From Burkholderia sp. SRS-W-2-2016 (lineage in GTDB: Bacteria; Pseudomonadota; Gammaproteobacteria; Burkholderiales; Burkholderiaceae): 64,000 nucleotides of DNA. The notes beneath the pieces are model-generated. The model was not told the DNA's origin and ran no database searches. It saw only the letters and a list, made by a program, of their open reading frames with translations. Both the position numbers and the translations under genes were made by a program. The stretch lies in NCBI RefSeq assembly GCF_001931485.1, contig NZ_MSDV01000060.1, positions 1 through 64,000 on the forward strand, in the 5' to 3' direction. This document shows, piece after piece, positions 35,762 to 44,522 of this stretch (within the stretch, counting starts at the first letter, position 1; each line of letters starts with the position of its first letter).

Positions 35762-38700
35762 ATGTCAGCATTGTCGATACGAGAAACTCTTAAACCTTTT
35801 GGTGACGCCGGATTAGTCTCCCTCGCAGTTGCTGCAAATAGGCTCTTTGAGAAAGGCAGCTACGTAGACGCCTGGTTGGTCTACGAACTGCTGCAGCAAT
35901 GGAAGCCGCAATTTGCAGAGCAGATCGAACTCGTGCGCGAAGCGCTGAGGCATCAATCGGATGGCGGCGCCAAACTGGCATCGAAAGAGACAATTCATTC
36001 GGACGTGTCGACCGACTTGCAGAAACGCTTGCGCGTAGCCCATGCAGTGAGCGCATTGGGCGATGAAGCGTTGGTCAACCAGGCGTTTGCTGACGTAGCG
36101 CCTTCGAAGACTCCGGCAGAGCTGTGGTTGGCTCGCGCAAATTCGATATCGACCGCTTCGCGCCAGGGATGGTGGGGAGAATGGCTGACGCGCGTCAATC
36201 AATATCTGCAAGCCCACTCATTGCCTCCTCTGACGCTACTTCCGAAGCAGATGAGGGGAAGCGAGGCGCTTTACATGAACCTGGAGGCTACCAGCCAGAA
36301 GCGCGAGGCTGGTCCTCTTGTCTCCATTCACATGTCGTGCTTTAACGCCGAGGCCACCGTTGAACTCGCAATTCGTTCTCTGCAGGCGCAGTCGCACGAG
36401 AATTTCGAGTTGCTGATTTTTGATGATTGTAGTTCGGACAGCACGGCCAGCATTGTACGGCGCCTCGCGCAGAGCGATTCCCGGATTAGATTCGTGGAAA
36501 ATACGTCCAATCAGGGCGCATACGTAAATCGGAATCAGGCGCTCCAGCAGGCGCGAGGTGAATTCTTTACCGTTCACGACTCGGACGATTTCGCGTTGCC
36601 GCACAGGCTGGCATGGGCGGTAAATCATCTCAAGAGCAATCCCGCACACGTTGCTGTCGTTGGTCAATGGCTACGAGTCAATGAGCGAGGCCATTTCCTC
36701 TTCAAGTCTGGCTGGGGCGGAGTGTACCAACACATCGCAGTCGCAACGCTCATGTTGCGCACGAAGCAGGCGGTTGAAAGCGTTGGCTATTGGGATTCGG
36801 TGCGATTTGCCGCTGATACGGAGTACTTTGAGCGCCTCAAACTGGTGTACGGCGAGAAGAATGCTCCTGTGATGTCAATGCCGGTCGCTCTGGCTCTTTC
36901 GCACCCGGGCAGTTTGACCAATCATCCCACGCACGGAATCGATGTCAACGACAAGGAAGGTTGGTCACCAGTTCGGAGTGAATATGCTCGATCCTGGAAG
37001 CGGTGGCATGCCACAAACGTCGCGGCTGCCGGTAAGGGAAGTGATGCGTCGTTGAAGTTGAAGGAACTGCTTTATATGCCTTTTCCAGCTGCACAGCGTC
37101 CATTCAAGGTGCCGGATGCGCTTCTTTCCACGCCGGCGCAGCAGTCTGCCGCTAGCGTAGCACCGCAGAATGCTGACTCGTTGGAGGGCGTGACGTCATG
37201 CATTTCGCGAGGCAACAGGCTCTGGAGAAGTGGAGACCTGCACAATGCTCTTCGGGAATACAGAAGCATCAAGCCCGACTCCCAATTGTTTTCGCACGCA
37301 CAATTCAACATTCAAATGATTGAGCGCGCGCAACGGCGCGGCCAGTCCAACGTGCCCGACAGCAAGCAGTCGTCCAAGGTTGCACGGGACACGATTGAGG
37401 GTTCGCGGAGCCTGCGCGTGCAAAACAGTTCAGCAGATTGTCCGCTGCTGTCGATCATCATGCCGGTGTATAACGTTGCGCCTTATCTCGACACGGCAAT
37501 CGTATCGGCGCTCAATCAGCATTGTGCTGACTTCGAACTTATCATCGTGAATGATGCGTCGACGGATGGATGCCGTGAGATCATCGATATGCATGCAAGC
37601 CAGGATGCCCGCATTCGTGCGGTGCATCTGGAGCACAACACACTTGGTGGCGCGGGTATACCGAGCAATATTGGTTTGCGCATGGCGCGCGGTCAATATA
37701 TTGGATTCATCGATAGCGATGATTGGGTAACCGCAGAGGCGTTCGCGCAGATGCTTGCGACGGCGGGTGATTTCGATGCCGACGTGGTGATCGGCGACTT
37801 CCGCACATTTTCCGAAGAAGGACGTGTGGTCTCGCCTGCGTATGATGGCAAGCGCTATGAAGGACCGCTGAATCAACTTGTGAATGCGGCGGAAACGCCG
37901 AGCCTGCTGCGTCTTTCGGCAGTGCCGTGGAGAAAAATTTACAAGCGCTCCTTCATGCAGGAGCACAATATTGCGTACCCGGAAGGCGACTACTTTTACG
38001 AAGATAATCCGTTGCATTGGTTCGTTCTGACTCGTGCCAAGCGTGTGATCGTGACTTCGCAACTCGTTAGTTACCACCGGATGGGTCGGGAAGGGCAGAC
38101 GATGTCGTCGAACGCGTACAAGCTTTCTGCGATGACGAGTCACCTCAATTCAATCTGCAAGTTCGTCGATGCCGGTAGTTCGTCGCTAATTGACGGTAAT
38201 GTCGTAGCGGATGAGTTGTGGCGCTTCTGGCGTGGGGCGAACTGGATCGTCAAACGGCAATCGCAGCCAGCCGCCGAATCACTCATCAAGAAGCGACTAG
38301 GCCAGCTTGCGGAGCGTATTAACAAACTCGCTCCGGCGCCCGGCGATATTGCACCGAAGGTTGAGGCGGAGCGTTCGGAATATGCGCAAGCGTATCCTGA
38401 CGTTGACTTGACGATCGTTATTGCCGCCTACAACGCAGCCGATGTGATCCGTGAAACAATCGATTCTGTATTGCGGCTTGACGGTTTGCGCTACAACCTT
38501 TTGTGCATCGATGATGGCTCTACTGACGGGACATTGGAGATTCTGCAGTCTTACGAAAGCGACCACGGGAATATCCATGTGTTCCAGCAGGGGAACCGCG
38601 GCGCCGGGCGCGCCCGTAACATGCTGATTCCGCTTTGCACAGGTACCTATACGTATTTCCTCGATGCGGATGACACGATTGACGCGGCAGCTCTCGTGTC

Positions 38701-39292
38701 CGCCGTCAAGGCTGCGATCGCGAACGAGGACGATCTTACGTTCTTCAAGTACCGCATTGATTACGTGGATCAAGGTAAGTCGCGTGGAATGTTCGACAGC
38801 GACGCGAAATTGTGGGCGGCGCTTTCATCTCAACAGAGCGTTTCCGAGCAGCGTGCTACGTTGTCGGCGTTGATTAACTATCCGTGGAACCGGGTGATCC
38901 GCACACAGTTGTTGCACGACGCGAACGTCTTTTTCGGTCCTACGATTGTTCACAACGACATTCCTTACCATTGGTTGAGTATCGTTTCAGCCCGGAAGAT
39001 CGGATATGTGGACGTTGAGGTGTGCACGCACAAAAAATTTGCAGAGCGAGCACAGATCACGAATGTCATGGACGAGCGCCGCATGGGGTTGTTCGAGGCA
39101 TTGCGATATACGCAGGAGCGATTGACTCCGTATTCGGAGTTCGCCGATGTCCGTGAAAATTGGGTGAAATTTGCGACGCATCTATTGGACTGGGCAAAGG
39201 ACCGGATTGAGCCGGGAATGCATCAGGAATTTGATCGGCGCAAGGAGCGGTTTCTTTCCAGACTTCCTGTCTTGAATGAGATGGTTGCTTAA
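35762..39292 (+). CDS. Three-domain GT2 glycosyltransferase
   Basis: 1176 aa with three GT-A family 2 domains. Domain 1 starts near residue 185 (LVSIHMSCFNAEATV, DDCSSDST, DSDD); domain 2 near 560 (LSIIMPVYNVAPYL, NDASTDG, GFIDSDDW); domain 3 near 880 (LTIVIAAYNAADVI, DDGSTDG, FLDADDT). All three retain the nucleotide-binding and DxD-type aspartates, so all could be active. The N-terminal ~180 residues and the ~100 residues before domain 2 are helical linkers (a TPR-like SRGNRLWRSGDLHNALREY stretch). It likely adds several sugars of the repeat in one polypeptide. ATG 35762 was chosen; TTG 35756 is possible. No membrane helices seen. Confidence 0.88.
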   Translation: MSALSIRETLKPFGDAGLVSLAVAANRLFEKGSYVDAWLVYELLQQWKPQFAEQIELVREALRHQSDGGAKLASKETIHSDVSTDLQKRLRVAHAVSALGDEALVNQAFADVAPSKTPAELWLARANSISTASRQGWWGEWLTRVNQYLQAHSLPPLTLLPKQMRGSEALYMNLEATSQKREAGPLVSIHMSCFNAEATVELAIRSLQAQSHENFELLIFDDCSSDSTASIVRRLAQSDSRIRFVENTSNQGAYVNRNQALQQARGEFFTVHDSDDFALPHRLAWAVNHLKSNPAHVAVVGQWLRVNERGHFLFKSGWGGVYQHIAVATLMLRTKQAVESVGYWDSVRFAADTEYFERLKLVYGEKNAPVMSMPVALALSHPGSLTNHPTHGIDVNDKEGWSPVRSEYARSWKRWHATNVAAAGKGSDASLKLKELLYMPFPAAQRPFKVPDALLSTPAQQSAASVAPQNADSLEGVTSCISRGNRLWRSGDLHNALREYRSIKPDSQLFSHAQFNIQMIERAQRRGQSNVPDSKQSSKVARDTIEGSRSLRVQNSSADCPLLSIIMPVYNVAPYLDTAIVSALNQHCADFELIIVNDASTDGCREIIDMHASQDARIRAVHLEHNTLGGAGIPSNIGLRMARGQYIGFIDSDDWVTAEAFAQMLATAGDFDADVVIGDFRTFSEEGRVVSPAYDGKRYEGPLNQLVNAAETPSLLRLSAVPWRKIYKRSFMQEHNIAYPEGDYFYEDNPLHWFVLTRAKRVIVTSQLVSYHRMGREGQTMSSNAYKLSAMTSHLNSICKFVDAGSSSLIDGNVVADELWRFWRGANWIVKRQSQPAAESLIKKRLGQLAERINKLAPAPGDIAPKVEAERSEYAQAYPDVDLTIVIAAYNAADVIRETIDSVLRLDGLRYNLLCIDDGSTDGTLEILQSYESDHGNIHVFQQGNRGAGRARNMLIPLCTGTYTYFLDADDTIDAAALVSAVKAAIANEDDLTFFKYRIDYVDQGKSRGMFDSDAKLWAALSSQQSVSEQRATLSALINYPWNRVIRTQLLHDANVFFGPTIVHNDIPYHWLSIVSARKIGYVDVEVCTHKKFAERAQITNVMDERRMGLFEALRYTQERLTPYSEFADVRENWVKFATHLLDWAKDRIEPGMHQEFDRRKERFLSRLPVLNEMVA

Positions 39293-39313
39293 GTAGTCAA
39301 TCGGAAGGTACTC

Positions 39314-39376
39314 AGCCGAATCTGATCGTTCTGACGTACAAATTCGGCTTGCTCGTTCAACGAAGGTTTGAACGAG
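39314..39376 (+). promoter_or_regulatory. Two hairpins in the ugd 5' region
   Basis: AGCCGAAT (39314-39321)/ATTCGGCT (39342-39349) and CTCGTTCAA (39352-39360)/TTGAACGAG (39368-39376). The second has a 7-nt loop and ends 27 bp before the ugd start. Neither is followed by a T tract. Could be a terminator pair for the GT2 gene or leader structure for the next operon. Confidence 0.45.
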
Positions 39377-39403
39377 CTCAAAGGATCTTGAAAAGGTAAG
39401 TCA

Positions 39404-40573
39404 ATGAAAATCGCAATCGCCGGCACCGGGTACGTCGGACTCTCTCTCGCTGTACTGCTTGCTCAGCATAACGAGGTCATCGCTCTGGACATCATCCCGG
39501 AGAAGGTGGCGATGCTGAACCGCAAGGAATCGCCGATCGAGGATGTCGAGATCGAGGAATTCCTCGCGCACAAGCCGCTTAACTTCCGCGCTACGCTGAG
39601 CAAAGAAGAGGCCTACGCGAACGCGGACTTTGTCATCATCGCCACGCCGACCGACTACGATCCGGAGACGAATTACTTCAACACCCGGTCGATCGAAAGC
39701 GTCGTTCGCGAGGTCAAGGAGATCAATCCGAAGGCGGTCATGGTGATCAAGTCGACCATTCCGGTCGGCTATACGGATCGCACGCGCGAAAAGCTGGGCA
39801 CGAAAAATCTGATCTTCTCGCCGGAATTCCTGCGTGAAGGCAAGGCGCTCTACGACAACCTGCATCCGTCGCGGATCGTCGTCGGTGAGCGGTCGGAGCG
39901 CGCGGAAGTTTTCGCCAATCTGCTCAAGCAAGGTGCGCTGAAGCAGGACATCCCCACGCTCTTCACCGGCAGCACGGAAGCAGAGGCGATCAAGCTGTTC
40001 GCCAACACCTTCCTCGCGATGCGGGTCGCGTATTTCAACGAGCTCGACACGTACGCCGCGCAACACGGCCTCGACACGCACCAGATCATTCAGGGTGTGT
40101 GTCTGGATTCGCGTATCGGCTCGCATTACAACAATCCGAGCTTCGGCTATGGCGGCTACTGTCTGCCGAAAGACACGAAGCAACTGCTCGCGAATTACAG
40201 CGACGTGCCGCAAAACCTGATTCATGCGATCGTCGAATCGAACGGAACGCGCAAGGACTTCATTGCCGAAAGCGTATTGAAGCGCAAACCGAAAGTGGTC
40301 GGCATTTACCGGCTGGTGATGAAGGCCGGGTCCGACAATTTCCGCGCGTCGAGCATTCAGGGCGTGATGAAGCGCATCAAGGCGAAGGGCGTCGAAGTGA
40401 TCGTCTACGAACCGGCAATGCACGAATCGACGTTCTTTAACTCTACGGTCGTGAAAGATCTGGCCGAGTTCAAGCGTTCGGCGGATGTGATCGTCGCAAA
40501 CCGCATGATGGCCGATCTGGCCGACGTGGCGGATAAGGTGTACACGCGAGATCTGTTCGGCGGCGACGCATGA
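39404..40573 (+). CDS. ugd: UDP-glucose 6-dehydrogenase (short form)
   Basis: 389 aa. NAD motif IAGTGYVGLSLAVLLA, STIPVGYTDRTREKLG, FSPEFLREGKALYDNLHPSR, and the catalytic Cys in FGYGGYCLPKDTKQL. This matches the compact Ugd class of Gram-negative polysaccharide loci. It makes UDP-glucuronate, a second acidic precursor besides UDP-ManNAcA. UDP-ManNAc/Gal-type substrates are less likely but not excluded. First gene of a coupled series; the end overlaps the next start (ATGA). Confidence 0.9.
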   Translation: MKIAIAGTGYVGLSLAVLLAQHNEVIALDIIPEKVAMLNRKESPIEDVEIEEFLAHKPLNFRATLSKEEAYANADFVIIATPTDYDPETNYFNTRSIESVVREVKEINPKAVMVIKSTIPVGYTDRTREKLGTKNLIFSPEFLREGKALYDNLHPSRIVVGERSERAEVFANLLKQGALKQDIPTLFTGSTEAEAIKLFANTFLAMRVAYFNELDTYAAQHGLDTHQIIQGVCLDSRIGSHYNNPSFGYGGYCLPKDTKQLLANYSDVPQNLIHAIVESNGTRKDFIAESVLKRKPKVVGIYRLVMKAGSDNFRASSIQGVMKRIKAKGVEVIVYEPAMHESTFFNSTVVKDLAEFKRSADVIVANRMMADLADVADKVYTRDLFGGDA

Positions 40574-41682
40574 ACGATCCGCAACCGGCTCGCAACGACT
40601 CGACCGGCTCGCAGCTTCCCCGCATTCTGTTTTTCAACGTGAATGGCTCAGGTATGGGCCATCTGAATCGTTGTCTTTCATATGCGCGGCGGTTGCGCGG
40701 TCGTGCGCGACCGGTATTCTTTTCGCTGGCTTCGGCTATCGAACTGATCGAAGAAATGGGATTTGAGGCGGATTACTTCGTTTCGCCGTACTGGTCGGCG
40801 AGTTCCACGTTTGCGTGGAATAGCGAACTGGCTGTCCGCTTCGGCATGATGCTCGAACGCGTACGTCCCGATGTGATCGTCTTCGACGGCACCTGGCCGT
40901 TTCAGGGCTTTCTGGCGACGTGCGAGACGTTCGGCTCGCCGGCGCTCGTCTGGTCGAACCGAGGTCTGCTCAAGGAAGGCGGTAAAACCGTCGCCGTGGA
41001 CGAGTCGCGTTTCGATCTCGTGATCCAGCCCGGCGAATTGGGCGCGCAGGAAAGCGAGAGGCCGCTCGAAAGCGGTGGCACGCGTGCATTGGTACCACCC
41101 GTGTGCGTGCTCGACGACGATGAGTTGCTGGATCGCGCCACAGCGCGCGACGCGTTGAACCTTCCGCAGGACGGCCGCTTCGTGCTGTTTGCGCTCGGCC
41201 CGGGCAATTTGAAGGACGTGGCGGGAATCGGGCACGGTCTGATTCGTGTGTTCGAGAAGGCCGGCTTCAAGGTGGTTTGGGTGCGTGCGCCCATTTCGGT
41301 GCGCGACATCGAATTGCCGGCCGGCGTGATGCCACTGACGGTCTATCCGCTCGCGCGCTATTTGCGTGCGTTCGACGTCTTTGTCGGCGCCGCCGGCTAC
41401 AACACCTGCTGCGAACTCGTGCAGGCGGGAGTGCCCGCGCTACTCGTGCCGAACGCACAGCTCGCCGATGACCAGGTGCGTCGCGCGCATATGGTCGCCG
41501 ACGTCGTGCCGGCTGTTGTGTCGGCCTGCGAAACCGACGACGAACGAGAGGCCGCGGTCGGCAAACTCCTTGGCATGCTGAGCGCCGCGCCCGCTGAACG
41601 CGCAACGATTCCGATGAATGGCGCTGGGTTGGCCGCGGAAAAGATCCTCGCTTTGGCAGCAAGACGGGAGCGCATGCGGTGA
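40570..41682 (+). CDS. MurG-like glycosyltransferase (GT28 type)
   Basis: 370 aa. GT-B fold: an N-terminal Gly-rich loop FNVNGSGMGHLNRCLSYA, as in MurG/GT28 enzymes, and a C-terminal nucleotide-sugar motif around FVGAAGYNTCCELVQAGVPALLVP. FALGPGN begins the second Rossmann domain. It transfers a sugar from a nucleotide donor at the cytoplasmic face. Coupled by ATGA to ugd and by GTGA to the next gene. Confidence 0.82.
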   Translation: MNDPQPARNDSTGSQLPRILFFNVNGSGMGHLNRCLSYARRLRGRARPVFFSLASAIELIEEMGFEADYFVSPYWSASSTFAWNSELAVRFGMMLERVRPDVIVFDGTWPFQGFLATCETFGSPALVWSNRGLLKEGGKTVAVDESRFDLVIQPGELGAQESERPLESGGTRALVPPVCVLDDDELLDRATARDALNLPQDGRFVLFALGPGNLKDVAGIGHGLIRVFEKAGFKVVWVRAPISVRDIELPAGVMPLTVYPLARYLRAFDVFVGAAGYNTCCELVQAGVPALLVPNAQLADDQVRRAHMVADVVPAVVSACETDDEREAAVGKLLGMLSAAPAERATIPMNGAGLAAEKILALAARRERMR

Positions 41683-42230
41683 GCGTGATTGCGGAAACCA
41701 AAGCATTGCGGCGTCAGATTCGAGCGCTTGCAGCCAAACCCGATTGGGATTTACTCGCCCGTTACGACCTGCTCGGGAAAAAAACGCCGCCCACGTTGCA
41801 CGAGCGCGTGTGGCGGCGCATTCGCCGTCTGTTGGCGTCGGTAGGTCTGATTTCGCCGCACGTGACGCGATATCCGTGGCTGTCGACCCTCAAGCACAGG
41901 CCCGTTTCTGCCGATGTGAAGACAGTGATGATCTGGGCGCTCGGCGCCGATCGTCATCAGTTGCGCGCCGCGTGCGAGGGCTTGTCGAAGAAGCTTCAAG
42001 GCGGTGATGATCTGGCGCCGGTTCTGGTGACGGATATCGCCGATTTCGCCTTTTATTCCCGGCTGGGTTGGCTGGTGGAATACGTGCCGTCATTGAGCGG
42101 CGAAGGCCCATCGCTACAACAGAGAAAGCAGGCATATCTCGCGTGGCGCTATCGCGATGCAATGGTCGTGCCGCTGAGTGCTGGTTTGGCCAGCGACGCG
42201 GAATGGCATGCATTGCTGAAATCGAGCTAG
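41679..42230 (+). CDS. Unknown protein of the polysaccharide operon
   Basis: 183 aa, not recognised. Basic helical N-terminus (TKALRRQIRALAAKPDWDLLARYDLL), then a Rossmann-like stretch (VKTVMIWALGADRHQLRAACEGLSKK, DDLAPVLVTDIADFAFYSRLG) and a C-terminal RKQAYLAWRYRDAMVVPLSAG. The alternating beta/alpha pattern is reminiscent of part of a glycosyltransferase fold, but no donor motif is visible. GTG start overlaps the previous stop. Tight coupling on both sides indicates a true gene. Confidence 0.75.
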   Translation: MSVIAETKALRRQIRALAAKPDWDLLARYDLLGKKTPPTLHERVWRRIRRLLASVGLISPHVTRYPWLSTLKHRPVSADVKTVMIWALGADRHQLRAACEGLSKKLQGGDDLAPVLVTDIADFAFYSRLGWLVEYVPSLSGEGPSLQQRKQAYLAWRYRDAMVVPLSAGLASDAEWHALLKSS

Positions 42231-42235
42231 GAAAG

Positions 42236-43207
42236 ATGCAAAAGAATCGCTATGCGATGTTGACGGTCGATACCGAAGCGCTGCCCAAGCGCGCGCCGCA
42301 CGATCACGTCAAGAGACTCATGTGGGGCGTACACGAACGTGGAACCGCTGGAATTCGCGAGATGGCGGAGATCGGCGACGAGTTCGGCGCCAAGCACGTC
42401 TATTTCGTCGATCAATGCGGCGCATGGTCGTATCTGGAAGAAACGCGTGAAGTCGTGCGCTGGCTCGATTCTGTAGGGCAGGACGTACAACTGCACACGC
42501 ACCCGGAATATTTGCCTGATTCGTTCTGGGCCGAGCATGGGCTCCCGCGCCGTCCGCAGTATATGAATCAATATACCGACGACGCACGCGCGGAATTCGT
42601 GATTAAGCATTTCGGCGGCCTTATCTCGGAGCAAACCGGCAAGCCGATTCTTGCGCATCGGGCTGGTTCGTTCCGCTGGAATGCGGCCACGATCCGCGCG
42701 CTCAAAGCCGCTGGCGTGCAGGCGTCGTTCAACAATTCGATGTGCGCGGTGCACGCGAAACAGGCCGTTTTCAGCGAGCCGACGAATCTGCCGTACGCGT
42801 GGTCGAACGGCGTGATCGAAGTGCCGATGACGGAAAAGAAGATCTTGCCGAAAGTGGGCAAAGACGAATGGTGGGCGCGCCTCACCTATCCGGAATCGCC
42901 TTATTTCCGCTTCCGTCCGTGGTGGGGCAAATTGCTGCTCGATGCGTTCAGCGGCAGCCCGACGTTTTCCATTTTCCTGCTGCATTCCTGGTCGCTGTTG
43001 TACTGGGATGAAAAGGGCTACGCGACTTATCGCGACGATCAGCGCGTCGAGGGCTATCGCAAACTTCTGCGTCGGTTGACTAAAGACTACGACGTGATCA
43101 CGACCGCCGAATTCCTCGATCTGCACGCGCGCGGCAAGATCAAGATGTCGGCAACGGTCGATCTCGCTCGCGCTGAACTCAAGCCACAGGGGACCGTGCG
43201 GGCATGA
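42236..43207 (+). CDS. Polysaccharide-deacetylase-like protein
   Basis: 323 aa. Motifs consistent with a divergent NodB-type deacetylase: LTVDTEAL near the N-terminus (motif 1 Asp), VQLHTHPEYLP (His-x-His metal motif), and AHRAGSFRWNAATIRALKAAGV (motif 3 region). It probably N- or O-deacetylates a sugar or lipid-linked precursor. No signal peptide is obvious, so it may act in the cytoplasm. ATG at 42236 has AGGAAAG directly before it, five bases after the previous stop. The stop overlaps the next start (ATGA). Confidence 0.72.
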   Translation: MQKNRYAMLTVDTEALPKRAPHDHVKRLMWGVHERGTAGIREMAEIGDEFGAKHVYFVDQCGAWSYLEETREVVRWLDSVGQDVQLHTHPEYLPDSFWAEHGLPRRPQYMNQYTDDARAEFVIKHFGGLISEQTGKPILAHRAGSFRWNAATIRALKAAGVQASFNNSMCAVHAKQAVFSEPTNLPYAWSNGVIEVPMTEKKILPKVGKDEWWARLTYPESPYFRFRPWWGKLLLDAFSGSPTFSIFLLHSWSLLYWDEKGYATYRDDQRVEGYRKLLRRLTKDYDVITTAEFLDLHARGKIKMSATVDLARAELKPQGTVRA

Positions 43208-44517
43208 GCAGCGCATTCGATTCTCTGCAAACGTTCGTAAGCGAACCGTACCTGGGATTGAGCCGATGGCTAACGGTCCGTACGCTGGATCGCAAGGCAA
43301 AACGGCGTGCGCCCGCCCGGTCGTTCGACGCCGACGGCGGGGGGCTTCTGTATGTGGCGGCCAGCGCGTTGCCGTATCACACCAGCGGCTACACGACCCG
43401 CACGCACGAGGTGATTCGGGCGATGACGTCAGCGGGCGGGCGTGTGCATGCAATGACGCGGCCAGGGTATCCGTTCGATCGAATCGATCGCCTGAACGAC
43501 GCGTTGAGCGAACAGACCCAGGTGGGCGAAGTACAGTATCTGCACGCGGCGGGACCCGCCAATAATCGGCCGGTGTTGCTGTATGCGATGCAGGCGGCGC
43601 GCGTAATCGCGCAGCAGGCGAAGCAACATCGCGTGTCGATTATTCACGCCGCGTCCAATCACGTGAACGCGTTGCCGGCTTTGCTGGCCGCGCGCCAATT
43701 GGGCATTCCGTTTCAGTATGAAATGCGGGGCCTGTGGGAACTCACGCGAATTTCGCGCACGCCGCATTACGAGGGGCGCCAGGGTTTCAAGCAGGGCCTT
43801 CAGCTGGAAGGGCTCGTCGCGCGCCATGCTGACCGCGTGTTCGTGATTTCGGAGCAGTTGGGGCGCTTCGCGCGTGCGCGCTGGGGAATCGACAAGGAAC
43901 GTATGTTCCTGCTGCCCAACTGCGTCGAACCCGAGCGCTTCGCGTCGCTCGCGTCGCATGAAATACAGCATGACACGATCGGCTATGCAGGCTCGTTGAT
44001 GGCCTATGAGGGGCTCGACACGCTGATCGACGCGGTGGCGCAACTGCGCACACGCGGCGTGCGGATTTCGGTCAGTCTCATTGGTGATGGCGAGGCGCGT
44101 GCGTCGCTCGAATCGCAGGTGCAGCGGCTCGGCTTGTCGGAGCAGATCCGCTTTCTGGGCCGTATGTCACCGCAAAATGCGCAGGAAACACTGAGCCGCT
44201 GCGCGCTGGTGTGTATTCCGCGCAAGCCGTTCAAGGTCTGTGAAATCGTGCCGCCGATCAAACTCGTCGAGGCGATGGCAATGAGCAAGCCGGTCATCGT
44301 GCCGGATCTGCCGGTGTTTCGTGACGAAATGGGCGAGCGTCCGGCGGGATGGTTTTTCAAGGCCGGCGATGCAACCGATCTTGCACGCGTGATCGAGACG
44401 GCAATGAGTGATCGCGCGGCCCTTGCCGCGCTGGGCGAACGAGCAAAAGAATACGCGACCAAGCAGCGTTGCTGGCGCGACTTTGTCATTGAAGCACTAC
44501 CGGGACGTACGGGGTAA
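43204..44517 (+). CDS. Glycosyltransferase family 4
   Basis: 437 aa GT-B enzyme. N-terminal acceptor domain with SALPYHTSGYTTRTHEV and IIHAASNHVNALPALLAA; C-terminal donor domain with YAGSLMAYEGLDTLIDA, IRFLGRMSPQNAQETL and the E-x7-E region PPIKLVEAMAMSKPVIVPDL. Retaining transferase of the GT4 class. Coupled to the deacetylase-like gene. No membrane helix. Confidence 0.88.
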   Translation: MSSAFDSLQTFVSEPYLGLSRWLTVRTLDRKAKRRAPARSFDADGGGLLYVAASALPYHTSGYTTRTHEVIRAMTSAGGRVHAMTRPGYPFDRIDRLNDALSEQTQVGEVQYLHAAGPANNRPVLLYAMQAARVIAQQAKQHRVSIIHAASNHVNALPALLAARQLGIPFQYEMRGLWELTRISRTPHYEGRQGFKQGLQLEGLVARHADRVFVISEQLGRFARARWGIDKERMFLLPNCVEPERFASLASHEIQHDTIGYAGSLMAYEGLDTLIDAVAQLRTRGVRISVSLIGDGEARASLESQVQRLGLSEQIRFLGRMSPQNAQETLSRCALVCIPRKPFKVCEIVPPIKLVEAMAMSKPVIVPDLPVFRDEMGERPAGWFFKAGDATDLARVIETAMSDRAALAALGERAKEYATKQRCWRDFVIEALPGRTG

Positions 44518-44522
44518 GAGGA

